Source: Aphodosoma sp045658305
Lineage (GTDB): Bacteria; Bacteroidota; Bacteroidia; Bacteroidales; Paludibacteraceae
Assembly (NCBI GenBank): GCA_045658305.1
Contig: JAZOUT010000137.1
Span: forward strand, 1-12,753
Length of the DNA: 12,753 bases
Direction: 5' to 3'
The notes under the pieces were generated by a model. It had not been told where the DNA came from, searched no databases, and saw only the letters and a list, made by a program, of their open reading frames with translations. The translations under genes and the position numbers were made by a program. Shown in pieces: positions 5,719 to 12,708 of this stretch. Positions within the stretch are counted from its first letter, which is position 1. Each line of letters starts with the position of its first letter.

Positions 5719-7169
5719 TGTTCGCCTCCTTTATCCTCACCAACGAGGGCATCGACAGTTGCTTGAATTTCGGCTTGTTTGTTCTTATCGAATTTAGGGT
5801 TGCGATTGTAGTTGTCGCATCCGATGAGCCATACGAGAGTGACTTCGGCTTTAGTAGGGCCGAGCCAGTGACGGCGTTTAGTAGCTTGCCAAACGTATTG
5901 TCCGTCAACAGGAATATATTCGTAGTAGATACCAGAATGATAGCCCGCACCAACGACGAAGTCGATATTGAGTAGGCGGTGGATAGGGAGCGAATAGCCA
6001 TAAGAAGCACCAGCAGCCCAAGACCATTTAGGAGCGAGAATACCTTTGCCACCGAATTCGAAGTCGTAAGTGAACATTTGGCCATAGAGGCCTACGTGAT
6101 GACCAGTGAGAGGTTTTTCTTTAGCCTTCTTGCCAAACCAGTAGCGTGCTTCGAATTCGCCACCATAGGTACGCCAATAGAAAGCAGTCTTATCTTTTTT
6201 CCACCACGCATATTGCCAATTGGCAGAGAGGGAGAAACCTGCACCGAGATAGAACTCAATACCAGCATTAGGCGTCATGGCAGCGTCGAAAAGCATGTTG
6301 GATTTGACAGCCATATAGAATGGACGGCAAAGCAAAGAATCGACAGGAGCCTCTTCGACCACAGTATCGACAGGAGCGACTTCGACTATAGTATCGACAG
6401 GGATAACCTCTGGAACAGTATCGACAGGGATAACCTCTGGAATAGTATCGATAGGCACAGTATCAACAGGAACAGTATCGACAGGAGCAAGTTCGATGAC
6501 AGCAACAGGTTTTTCGACATCGACGAAGACAACATCTTCGAGCACACGCTTATTGGCATTCAAACTATCGTAATCAGACTTAGAAATCTTCTCGAAAGAG
6601 ACATCAATGTGGGTAGCACGAAGAAGAGGGAAATAGTTGTCGTACATATACTTATAGACAGAGCCACCTTTAGCCTCTTTAAGCTTCAACAATGGGTCGG
6701 CACTACCCGTAATTATAGTAGAGTCGTTAGCGATACGATAGAGAAGTTCGAGCACATAATCGCGATTAGGGAGATTAGGGTCTTCTTTAGCAAGTTGGAA
6801 GAGACCAGACCAGTCGCGACCAATAGATTTTGCGGCATAAATAGTGTCAGGAAGTACAGCTTCGCTGGCAATATACTTAAACACCGAACGAGCACGACGC
6901 TCAGCCAATTTATTGTTGTAAGCAACACTACCATCAGGAGAAGCAGCACCAGAGAAAGTGATAGAACTGATACGATAAGTAGAGTCGTTGGAAGAAGAAC
7001 TATTAAGACTATCGAGCATCAAAGCAACAGCTTCGCGGTTGGTGCGGAAATCCAAAACCAATTCGTATCCATTCTTTGGGAAATAGATAATAACCGAACG
7101 TTCGAATCGCGCGTGAATGTATGCACAACCGAAAATTAGGAATAGTATGTATAATAGAATTTTTTTCAT
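5715..7169 (-). CDS. OmpA-like/DUF3575 fusion outer-membrane protein
   Basis: I chose the ATG at 7169 (484 residues) over an in-frame TTG at 7190, because MKKILLYILFLIFG begins a good signal peptide, probably cut after AYIHA at residue 20. Residues about 25-110 resemble an OmpA-family domain: ITFSGAASPDGS at 70-81, then NNKLAERRARSVFKYI. A spacer leads to a Pro-Val-Asp-Thr repeat linker at about 228-278. Residues about 283-455 are DUF3575: MAVKSNMLFDAAMTPNAGIE, then many alternating aromatic strands (YWRTYGGEFEARYWFG, GLYGQMFTYDFEFGGKG) consistent with an outer-membrane beta-barrel. It is the first gene of the fimbrial locus and overlaps the DUF5119 start by 4 bp. Known: DUF3575 genes often accompany fimbrillin clusters. 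Inferred: an outer-membrane component for biogenesis or anchoring, with the OmpA-like part on the periplasmic side. Cys15 in IFGC is a poor alternative lipobox. Confidence 0.85.
   Translation of the reverse strand: MKKILLYILFLIFGCAYIHARFERSVIIYFPKNGYELVLDFRTNREAVALMLDSLNSSSSNDSTYRISSITFSGAASPDGSVAYNNKLAERRARSVFKYIASEAVLPDTIYAAKSIGRDWSGLFQLAKEDPNLPNRDYVLELLYRIANDSTIITGSADPLLKLKEAKGGSVYKYMYDNYFPLLRATHIDVSFEKISKSDYDSLNANKRVLEDVVFVDVEKPVAVIELAPVDTVPVDTVPIDTIPEVIPVDTVPEVIPVDTIVEVAPVDTVVEEAPVDSLLCRPFYMAVKSNMLFDAAMTPNAGIEFYLGAGFSLSANWQYAWWKKDKTAFYWRTYGGEFEARYWFGKKAKEKPLTGHHVGLYGQMFTYDFEFGGKGILAPKWSWAAGASYGYSLPIHRLLNIDFVVGAGYHSGIYYEYIPVDGQYVWQATKRRHWLGPTKAEVTLVWLIGCDNYNRNPKFDKNKQAEIQATVDALVGEDKGGEQ
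5725..5732 (-). promoter_or_regulatory. Unusually strong Shine-Dalgarno-like site before DUF5119 gene
   Basis: AAAGGAGG on the minus strand ends 6 nt before the DUF5119 ATG and lies inside the last codons of the upstream gene (Lys-Gly-Gly-Glu-Gln). Most other starts in the window have only A/T-rich leaders, as expected in Bacteroidota. The match may partly reflect the coding sequence. Confidence 0.45.
6391..6444 (-). repeat. 27-bp perfect direct repeat in the PVDT linker
   Basis: Two tandem copies of a 27-bp unit begin at 6391 and 6418, each starting GTATCGACAG on the plus strand and encoding a nine-residue Pro-Glu-Val-Ile-Pro-Val-Asp-Thr-type unit. They match over at least the first 25 bases. 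Degenerate versions surround them, making the linker of the OmpA-like/DUF3575 protein rich in Pro, Val, Asp and Thr. Confidence 0.8.
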
Positions 7170-7328
7170 TTGCTTTGGTATTGATATCAACTAAGCTACT
7201 GTCGGGATTTTTAGAAGCTTGAGTATTATATACGTTTTAAGTTCAGATTGTATAAATTTAGGTTTTAGGTAATAATTGAAATTATAGTCAAAACAATGAC
7301 TAAAAAAGCTGGATGTAACAAAAAAAAT

Positions 7329-7355
7329 GTTAACCCTTTTTGGGAAAGCGGTTAC
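7329..7355. promoter_or_regulatory. Dyad over predicted fimbrial transcription start
   Basis: GTTAACC (7329-7335) and GGTTAC (7350-7355) form an imperfect inverted repeat, with an inner CCC/GGG pair around a T run. It directly abuts the candidate -7 box. Its placement would suit an operator or a short 5' leader hairpin, but the arms are short. Confidence 0.25.
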
Positions 7356-7387
7356 AAAGATACATAATTTTTTGCATTCTGGGCAAC
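7355..7387 (-). promoter_or_regulatory. Candidate promoter of the fimbrial locus
   Basis: The minus strand carries TATCTTTG (7362-7355), a full match to the Bacteroidota -7 consensus TAnnTTTG. Twenty-one bases upstream is GTTG (7387-7384), three of four matches to the -33 TTTG. Transcription would start near 7348, giving a leader of about 180 nt before the DUF3575 gene. It is the only TAnnTTTG match I found between 7170 and 7728 on this strand. Confidence 0.45.
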
Positions 7388-7396
7388 CTCAAAACT

Positions 7397-7414
7397 AAAA
7401 AAAAAAAAAAAAAA
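7397..7414 (-). repeat. 18-base homopolymer (T on the coding strand) upstream of fimbrial promoter
   Basis: An uninterrupted run of 18 A on the plus strand, T on the coding strand, lies 9 bp upstream of the candidate -33 element, roughly -49 to -66 from the predicted start. It is the longest homopolymer in the window. Tracts of this length slip during replication in many bacteria and sit where an UP element or activator would bind. Confidence 0.9.
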
Positions 7415-7651
7415 CTAATTTTTGTTAAAACTCCCACTTCCCCAATATTTACTATGCAATTCAGTGACACGAAAATGCCATTCAGGGGCAAAAACAACAA
7501 AAAAGAAGCAAAAAATATACACACAAACAAAAATTTGTGCATTTTTCGATACATTTTTAAAGTATTTTCACTCAAAAAATTTCAAAATTTTTCGAGAAAA
7601 ATAGATTTTTTATGTTTTCTTAAAAGAAATGTCGTTTTTTTGATGAATTGC

Positions 7652-7690
7652 GTATTTTGGGCACTGAATGGTAGAAAAAGTGCAAAATAC
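7652..7690 (-). promoter_or_regulatory. Hairpin downstream of the comM-like gene
   Basis: GTATTTTG, a GG bulge, and CACT pair with AGTGCAAAATAC, giving a 12-bp stem with a 2-nt bulge and a 13-nt loop, 39 nt after the ATPase stop codon. There is no T-tract after it on the minus strand, so it is at best an atypical 3'-end structure. I see no better terminator for that gene. Confidence 0.35.
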
Positions 7691-7728
7691 AGAATAGAGG
7701 TTAAGTGTTAAAGGGGTGATATTAAAGT

Positions 7729-9270
7729 CTATTTTAGTGCCCAAGACTCTTTGTCAAGGTTACGGTAATTGATTGCTTCAGCTACGTGAGAGAATTGGAT
7801 GTTTTCAGAATTGTCGAGGTCGGCAATGGTACGCGACATCTTCAAGATTCTATCATAAGCTCGAGCCGAAAGATTGTGTTTAGTCATTGCTTTGTTCAAC
7901 AAATCTTGCCCTTTAGCATCTAACTGACAGTATTTTCGTATCAACTTCGAATTCATTTGCGCATTGCAATAAACACCCTCCTCGTCCTTAAATCGCTCGG
8001 TTTGTATATTGCGAGCCTCAATGACACGCGCTCGTATTGCAGCACTACTCTCGGTTGGACGAGCTTCGGCTAATTGAGAAAATGGCACTGGAACTATCTC
8101 AATATGCATATCAATTCGGTCGAGAAGAGGTCCAGAAATACGACTTAAATAGCGTTGAACTACACCAGGAGCGCAAGTACACTCATGATTAGGGTCGTTG
8201 TAATAACCACATGGACAAGGATTCATTGAGGCTACGAGCATAAAACTTGCAGGATAATCCACGGTCATCTTTGTGCGAGAAACAGTGATTTTGCGGTCTT
8301 CTAATGGCTGACGCAACACTTCGAGCACTGCACGCTTAAATTCAGGCAATTCGTCGAGAAATAGGACGCCATTATGAGCCAACGAGATTTCGCCGGGTTG
8401 AGGATATGTGCCACCACCTACGAGGGCTGTATCGCTAATCGTATGGTGAGGATTACGGAATGGGCGACGAGTGATTAAGCCTGAATTGCCTTCTAACTTG
8501 CCTGCCACTGAATGTATTTTTGTGGTTTCGAGGGCTTCGTGCAATGTAAGAGGAGGTAGAATTGTAGCAAATCGCTTACTCATCATACTTTTACCAGCCC
8601 CAGGAGGGCCAACCATAAGGATGTTATGTCCGCCTGCTGCAGCCACCTCCATCGCACGTTTTACAGACTCTTGCCCCTTCACTTCATCGAAATCAACATC
8701 GAAATTCTCGACACTTGCAAAAAACTCAGCACGAGTATCAACCACCGTAGGCTCAATGTCTTTTTCGCCATTAAGGAACTGCACAACATCGAGAATCGTA
8801 TCGGCAGCAATGATATCGAGATTATTCACAACAGCAGCCTCATGAGCATTCTCGGTTGGCACAATGAAACCTTTATAACCTTTTTCACGAGCCAAAATAG
8901 CAATAGGCAATACCCCTTTGACAGGTTTCAACGCACCGTCGAGCGACAATTCGCCCATCATCATGTACTGTCCTACTCTCTCAGCACTAATTGTCTCGTT
9001 TGCCGCCAATATGCCAATAGCCAACGGCAAATCATACGCCGAACCTTCTTTGCGAATATCGGCAGGTGCCATATTTATCACCACTTGCTTACGTGGGATA
9101 GCAATTCCATTATATTGCAAAGCCGAATAGATGCGCTCGTGGCTCTCTTTCACAGCATTATCTGGCAATCCGACCATCAAAAATCGAATGCCTTGCGATA
9201 CATTCACCTCGATGGTAACCTCTATCGCACTAATACCTTGCACTGCAGCAGCATATGTTTTTACGAGCAT
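7729..9270 (-). CDS. comM: YifB/ComM-family Mg-chelatase-like AAA+ ATPase
   Basis: The 513-residue protein is full length for the YifB/ComM family. The N-terminal ChlI-like domain (about 1-165) includes the signature VGLPDNAVKESHERIYSAL. The AAA+ Mg-chelatase domain (about 190-395) has Walker A GPPGAGKS at 221-228, Walker B VLFLDE at 302-307, and the family segment NPCPCG with two further cysteines in HECTC near 363-366, a possible metal knuckle. The C-terminal Mg-chelatase helical domain follows (about 400-508). Known: ComM is a hexameric helicase promoting branch migration during natural transformation in several bacteria; in non-transformable bacteria its role is unclear. It is monocistronic here, with its own promoter behind the ribosomal terminator and 540 bp of non-coding DNA after it. 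I see no functional link to the fimbrial locus. The symbol is given by homology; the role in this organism is inferred. Confidence 0.95.
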   Translation of the reverse strand: MLVKTYAAAVQGISAIEVTIEVNVSQGIRFLMVGLPDNAVKESHERIYSALQYNGIAIPRKQVVINMAPADIRKEGSAYDLPLAIGILAANETISAERVGQYMMMGELSLDGALKPVKGVLPIAILAREKGYKGFIVPTENAHEAAVVNNLDIIAADTILDVVQFLNGEKDIEPTVVDTRAEFFASVENFDVDFDEVKGQESVKRAMEVAAAGGHNILMVGPPGAGKSMMSKRFATILPPLTLHEALETTKIHSVAGKLEGNSGLITRRPFRNPHHTISDTALVGGGTYPQPGEISLAHNGVLFLDELPEFKRAVLEVLRQPLEDRKITVSRTKMTVDYPASFMLVASMNPCPCGYYNDPNHECTCAPGVVQRYLSRISGPLLDRIDMHIEIVPVPFSQLAEARPTESSAAIRARVIEARNIQTERFKDEEGVYCNAQMNSKLIRKYCQLDAKGQDLLNKAMTKHNLSARAYDRILKMSRTIADLDNSENIQFSHVAEAINYRNLDKESWALK

Positions 9271-9339
9271 AATTTATGTATTAAAAAAAGTTATAACATC
9301 AAAATATTATAATCAAACTCACAGAAAATTAACAACATG

Positions 9340-9370
9340 CAAAGTTAATAAAAATCTTCCATACAACAAA
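9340..9370 (-). promoter_or_regulatory. Consensus Bacteroidota promoter for the comM-like gene
   Basis: On the minus strand, TTTG (9370-9367), a 19-bp spacer and TAACTTTG (9347-9340) match the -33/-7 consensus exactly. Transcription should start near 9333, about 60 nt before the ATG at 9270. The -33 TTTG is the end of the T-tract of the rplQ terminator, so terminator and promoter abut or overlap. Confidence 0.7.
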
Positions 9371-9407
9371 AAAAATTGCCCATTCCAATAATAGAACGAG
9401 CAATTTT
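9368..9407 (-). terminator. Intrinsic terminator of the ribosomal operon
   Basis: On the minus strand AAAATTGCTCGTTC pairs with GAATGGGCAATTTT (14 pairs including two G-U), with an 8-nt loop, followed by an uninterrupted run of 8 T. It starts 28 nt after the rplQ stop codon and fits the end of the spc/alpha operon. Confidence 0.9.
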
Positions 9408-9435
9408 AATATTATAATTTAACGTCAGAGTCAAA

Positions 9436-9891
9436 TTATTCAGCAGCTGGAGTTTCAGCAGCCTCAGCAGTAGCTTTTTTGCTACGACGAGTACGACCTG
9501 CTTTTTTAGCTGCTTTTTCTTTAAGCATGTTTTCATTGTAGTCAACAAGCTCAATGATACACATTTCAGCAGCATCACCTTGACGGAAACCAGTGCGAAG
9601 GATACGAGTGTAACCACCTGGACGATTAGCAATTTTTTGAGCGATTTCGCGGAACAATTCAGTAACCGCTTCTTTGCTTTGCAACTCTTTGAACACTACA
9701 CGACGAGAGTGAGTAGTATCCATTTTAGCTTTAGTCAAAAGAGGCTCAATATAGCGTTTGAGAGCTTTTGCTTTAGCTGTAGTCGTAGAAATGCGTTTGT
9801 GCATGATGAGCGAAGTTGCCATATTTGACAACATAGCATCACGGTGAGATGCAGTACGACCTAAATGATTGAATTTTTTATTATGTCTCAT
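9436..9891 (-). CDS. rplQ: 50S ribosomal protein L17
   Basis: The 151-residue protein begins MRHNKKFNHLGRTASHRDAM, the universally conserved start of L17, and contains the NRPGGYTRIL core motif near residues 88-97. A basic and then Ala/Glu-rich tail (about 127-151) extends beyond the core, as is common in Bacteroidota. L17 binds 23S rRNA in the large subunit. It follows rpoA after 5 bp and is the last gene of the operon, ending before a strong terminator. Confidence 0.98.
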   Translation of the reverse strand: MRHNKKFNHLGRTASHRDAMLSNMATSLIMHKRISTTTAKAKALKRYIEPLLTKAKMDTTHSRRVVFKELQSKEAVTELFREIAQKIANRPGGYTRILRTGFRQGDAAEMCIIELVDYNENMLKEKAAKKAGRTRRSKKATAEAAETPAAE

Positions 9892-9896
9892 CTTGA

Positions 9897-10889
9897 TTAT
9901 TCTTTATCTAATTTATATTTTGTCAAATCCATTCCGAAAGAAAGGTTCAAAGAAAGCAATTTAGCATCCAATTCAGTAAGAGATTTCTTACCAAAGTTGC
10001 GGAACTTCAAGAGCTCAGCACGTTGAATGCTACACAATTGTCCGAGAGTTTCGATATCTGCAGCTTTCAAGCAATTAAGTGCACGAACCGACAAATCAAG
10101 GTCAGCCAATTTAGTTTTGAACAATTGGCGCATGTGAAGTACTTCTTCATTAAATTCATCATCACCTTTACCATCATTGATTTCAAGTGAAATACGTTCA
10201 TCGCTGAACAACATGAAGTGGTGAATAAGAATACGAGCAGCCTCTTTCAAAGCCTCTTTTGGATGGATAGAACCATCAGTTGTAATCTCTAAAACTAAGT
10301 TCTCGTAGTCGGTCTTTTGTTCCACACGATAAGGTTGTGGATCATATTTCACGTTACGAATAGGAGTAAAGATAGCATCGATTGGAATAATACCAATTTC
10401 AGGAGTAACCATTTTGTTTTCATCAGCAGGGAGATAACCACGACCTTTAATGATAGTCAACTCCATGTTGAAAGAAGCAGAAGGATCCATACGACAAATA
10501 ACCAATTCAGGATTCAAAACTTCGAAGTTTGACATCACATCATTGAAATCACCTGCGCGCAATTCCTCGCGACCGCTAACGCTGATAGTAAAAACTTCGC
10601 CCTCAACTTCCTCAACAAGGCGTTTGAGACGCACTTGTTTGAGGTTGAGGATGATATTTGTCACATCGTCGATAACTCCAGGGATAGTAGCGAACTCGTG
10701 TTCAACACCATCAATTTTAATACATGAAATAGCGAAACCTTCGAGTGAAGAAAGAAGAATACGGCGCAAAGCATTACCTATTGTAATACCAAAACCTGGT
10801 TCCAACGGACGAAATTCAAATTTACCATAGAAATCGTTCGCTTCTAACATGATTACCTTATCTGGTTTTTGAAATGCTAATATTGCCAT
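9897..10889 (-). CDS. rpoA: DNA-directed RNA polymerase subunit alpha
   Basis: The 330-residue protein is normal length. The N-terminal dimerisation and assembly domain (about 1-235) carries GFGITIGNALRRILLSSLEG near residues 33-52. The C-terminal domain (about 255-325) carries the helix-hairpin-helix region LSVRALNCLKAADIETLGQL and FRNFGKKSLTEL, which binds upstream promoter DNA and activators. The subunit scaffolds assembly of beta and beta-prime. It sits between rpsD (10 bp gap) and rplQ (5 bp gap), the classic alpha-operon order. Confidence 0.99.
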   Translation of the reverse strand: MAILAFQKPDKVIMLEANDFYGKFEFRPLEPGFGITIGNALRRILLSSLEGFAISCIKIDGVEHEFATIPGVIDDVTNIILNLKQVRLKRLVEEVEGEVFTISVSGREELRAGDFNDVMSNFEVLNPELVICRMDPSASFNMELTIIKGRGYLPADENKMVTPEIGIIPIDAIFTPIRNVKYDPQPYRVEQKTDYENLVLEITTDGSIHPKEALKEAARILIHHFMLFSDERISLEINDGKGDDEFNEEVLHMRQLFKTKLADLDLSVRALNCLKAADIETLGQLCSIQRAELLKFRNFGKKSLTELDAKLLSLNLSFGMDLTKYKLDKE

Positions 10890-10899
10890 AATTCATTTA

Positions 10900-11505
10900 T
10901 TATTTAGAGTACAACTCAACGATTAATTGTTCTTTGATATTTTCTGGGATATCAGCACGCTCAGGAGTGTGAAGATATGTACCAGCCATGTTAGCTTCGT
11001 TCCATTCCAACCAAGGGTATTTGCTGTGGTTGAAACCGTTCAAGCTTTCGTTAATAACGAGCATAGATTTATCGCGTTCACGAACTGCAACAACTTGTCC
11101 TTGTTTCAAAGAGTAAGAAGGGATGTTAACCACCTTACCATCAACAGTGATGTGTTTGTGAGAAACAAGTTGACGAGCAGCAGCACGAGTAGGTGCCATA
11201 CCCAAACGATAAACTACGTTATCAAGACGAGCTTCAAGAAGTTGGAGAAGAATTTCACCAGTAATACCTTTTTTAGATTGAGCTTTTTTAAACAAGTTTG
11301 AGAATTGTTTTTCAAGCACACCGTAAGTATATTTAGCTTTTTGTTTTTCTCTCAACTGAGTACCATACTCTGAAGTTTTACGTTTACGAGAGTTACCGTG
11401 TTGTCCAGGAGCATAGTTTCTTCTTGCTTGAGCTTTGTCAGGTCCAAAGATAGGCTCGCCAAATTTACGAGCGATTCTTGATTTAGGTCCAGTATATCTT
11501 GCCAT
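10900..11505 (-). CDS. rpsD: 30S ribosomal protein S4
   Basis: The 201-residue protein starts MARYTGPKSRIARKFGE. The S4 RNA-binding domain (about 92-155) includes LEARLDNVVYRLGMAPTRAA and HKHITVDGKVVNIPSY. It has no cysteine cluster, so it is the zinc-free form. S4 nucleates assembly of the 30S subunit body by binding 16S rRNA. In some bacteria it represses its own operon; I see no recognisable S4-binding leader here. Gaps are 23 bp after rpsK and 10 bp before rpoA. Confidence 0.98.
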   Translation of the reverse strand: MARYTGPKSRIARKFGEPIFGPDKAQARRNYAPGQHGNSRKRKTSEYGTQLREKQKAKYTYGVLEKQFSNLFKKAQSKKGITGEILLQLLEARLDNVVYRLGMAPTRAAARQLVSHKHITVDGKVVNIPSYSLKQGQVVAVRERDKSMLVINESLNGFNHSKYPWLEWNEANMAGTYLHTPERADIPENIKEQLIVELYSK

Positions 11506-11528
11506 TTTTTACTTAAATTTTTAAGGGT

Positions 11529-11918
11529 TTATACTCTACGACGTTTAGCAGGACGACAACCGTTGTGTGGAAGTGGAGTAACGTCAACGATTTCAGTTAC
11601 TTCGATACCTGCACCGTGTACTGTACGAATAGCAGATTCACGACCGTTACCTGGTCCTTTAACATAAGCTTTTACTTTGCGCAAACCAAGATCGTAAGCT
11701 ACTTTAGCGCAATCTTGAGCTGCCATTTGAGCTGCGTAAGGAGTGTTCTTTTTAGAACCACGGAAGCCCATTTTACCAGCCGATGACCAAGAGATAACTT
11801 GTCCCTCGCCATTAGCGATAGTTACAATGATATTATTAAATGAAGAGTGCACGTGCAATTGACCAACACCGTCAACTTTAACGACTCTTTTTTTGGTTGT
11901 TACTGTTTTCTTTGCCAT
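11529..11918 (-). CDS. rpsK: 30S ribosomal protein S11
   Basis: The 129-residue protein carries the S11 signatures HVHSSFNNIIVTI near residues 22-34, WSSAGKMGFRGSKKNTPYAA in the middle, and the C-terminal DVTPLPHNGCRPAKRRRV. S11 forms part of the 30S platform near the mRNA exit. The length and the very basic C-terminus are normal. It is separated from rpsM by 27 bp and from rpsD by 23 bp in the same operon. Confidence 0.98.
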   Translation of the reverse strand: MAKKTVTTKKRVVKVDGVGQLHVHSSFNNIIVTIANGEGQVISWSSAGKMGFRGSKKNTPYAAQMAAQDCAKVAYDLGLRKVKAYVKGPGNGRESAIRTVHGAGIEVTEIVDVTPLPHNGCRPAKRRRV

Positions 11919-11945
11919 TTTAAGTTTGGTTTTTTAAGCAGTTAA

Positions 11946-12326
11946 TTACTTAGTTGCTTTTTTCTTGTTAGCAACAGTTTTCTTTTTACCTTTACGAGTA
12001 CGTGCGTTGTTTTTAGTACTTTGTCCACGAAGTGGAAGACCAATACGGTGACGTACACCACGGTAACAACCGATATCCATCAAACGTTTGATGTTCAATT
12101 GCACTTCTGAGCGGAGGTCACCCTCTACTTTGAAGTTAGCACCAATGATTTCACGAATTTTTGCAGCTTGGTCATCAGTCCAATCTTGAACTTTAGTATC
12201 GAAATCGACACCAGCTTCTGTCAAAATTTGACGAGCTCTACTGCGACCTATTCCGTAGATATAAGTCAATCCAACTTCCCCGCGTTTGTTTTGGGGTAAA
12301 TCTACTCCGACGATTCTTATTGCCAT
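11946..12326 (-). CDS. rpsM: 30S ribosomal protein S13
   Basis: The 126-residue protein begins MAIRIVGVDLPQNKRGEVGL and contains the conserved YIYGIGRSRA segment and the C-terminal GCYRGVRHRIGLPLRGQ followed by a Lys-rich tail. S13 sits in the 30S head and contacts the P-site tRNA and the 50S subunit. It starts 15 bp after rpmJ. Its conserved order with rpsK and rpsD supports the assignment. Confidence 0.98.
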   Translation of the reverse strand: MAIRIVGVDLPQNKRGEVGLTYIYGIGRSRARQILTEAGVDFDTKVQDWTDDQAAKIREIIGANFKVEGDLRSEVQLNIKRLMDIGCYRGVRHRIGLPLRGQSTKNNARTRKGKKKTVANKKKATK

Positions 12327-12341
12327 AAACTAAAATTTAAA

Positions 12342-12458
12342 TTAACCCTGACGTAATTTGAATTTAGGGTTTTTTTTGTTAATAACATACAAACGACCTT
12401 TTCTGCGAACAATTTTGCAGTCATCAGTGCGTTTTTTAATTGAAGCTCTTACTTTCAT
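12342..12458 (-). CDS. rpmJ: 50S ribosomal protein L36, zinc-free form
   Basis: A short reading frame from an ATG at 12458 to TAA at 12342 encodes 38 residues starting MKVRASIKKR and ending NKKNPKFKLRQG, a clear L36. Only one cysteine (Cys14) is present, and the Cys/His ligands of the zinc ribbon are missing, so this is the C-minus form typical of Bacteroidota. It lies between infA (25 bp gap) and rpsM (15 bp gap), the usual place for rpmJ. Confidence 0.96.
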   Translation of the reverse strand: MKVRASIKKRTDDCKIVRRKGRLYVINKKNPKFKLRQG

Positions 12459-12483
12459 AGTAAAGAAAATTTTTATTTAGTGT

Positions 12484-12702
12484 TTATTTATATCTAAACG
12501 ATATACGACCTTTTGTAAGATCATAAGGAGACATTTCAACTTTCACTTTATCACCTGGGAGAATACGAATGTAGTGCATACGCATTTTACCAGAGATGCT
12601 TGCAGTGATTTCATGTCCATTTTCAAGTTCTACACGGAACATTGCGTTAGACAACGCTTCCACAACTACTCCGTCTTGTTCAATAACGCCTTGTTTAGCC
12701 AT
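12484..12702 (-). CDS. infA: Translation initiation factor IF-1
   Basis: The 72-residue protein starts MAKQGVIEQDGVVVEALSNA and ends DLTKGRISFRYK. It is a single S1/OB-fold domain of the normal IF-1 length. It binds the ribosomal A site during initiation and works with IF-2 and IF-3. It follows a fragment that is probably map after a 6-bp gap and precedes rpmJ, an order common in Bacteroidota. Confidence 0.98.
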   Translation of the reverse strand: MAKQGVIEQDGVVVEALSNAMFRVELENGHEITASISGKMRMHYIRILPGDKVKVEMSPYDLTKGRISFRYK

Positions 12703-12708
12703 AATTGA

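Larger units (their letters stand above)
7191..7728. other. AT-rich gene-free region between fimbrial locus and comM-like gene
   Basis: About 540 bp hold no credible coding region. Short open frames exist on both strands, but one is built on the poly-A run (a poly-Lys segment) and they show no protein-like composition. The region contains a candidate promoter for the fimbrial locus (7355-7387), a dyad over the predicted start point (7329-7355), an 18-base A run (7397-7414), an AT hairpin at 7571-7596 (12-bp arms with one mismatch, 2-base loop) and another hairpin at 7652-7690. Nothing resembling a tRNA or known riboswitch was recognised. Confidence 0.7.

Noticed and set aside
5979..7139. A long plus-strand open frame of 386 codons opposite the DUF3575 gene.
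   Set aside because: It is fully antisense to a gene with a signal peptide and recognisable domains. Its Ile-Asp-Arg repeats are simply the reverse of the PVDT linker repeats, and it has no leader or promoter.
7170..7190. A TTG start at 7190 adding seven residues to the DUF3575 protein.
   Set aside because: The ATG at 7169 is immediately followed by a standard signal peptide, and the seven extra residues would lengthen its N-terminal region without benefit.
7340..7711. A 123-codon plus-strand frame and an 81-codon minus-strand frame in the AT-rich gap.
   Set aside because: The first is a Lys/Phe/Asn-rich frame running through the 18-base A tract and a hairpin. Neither has a credible start context or protein-like pattern.
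7659..7742. A 7-bp inverted repeat GGGCACT / AGTGCCC spanning the end of the comM-like gene.
   Set aside because: The 70-nt separation and short arms make it likely chance, and the left arm overlaps a better local hairpin (7652-7690).
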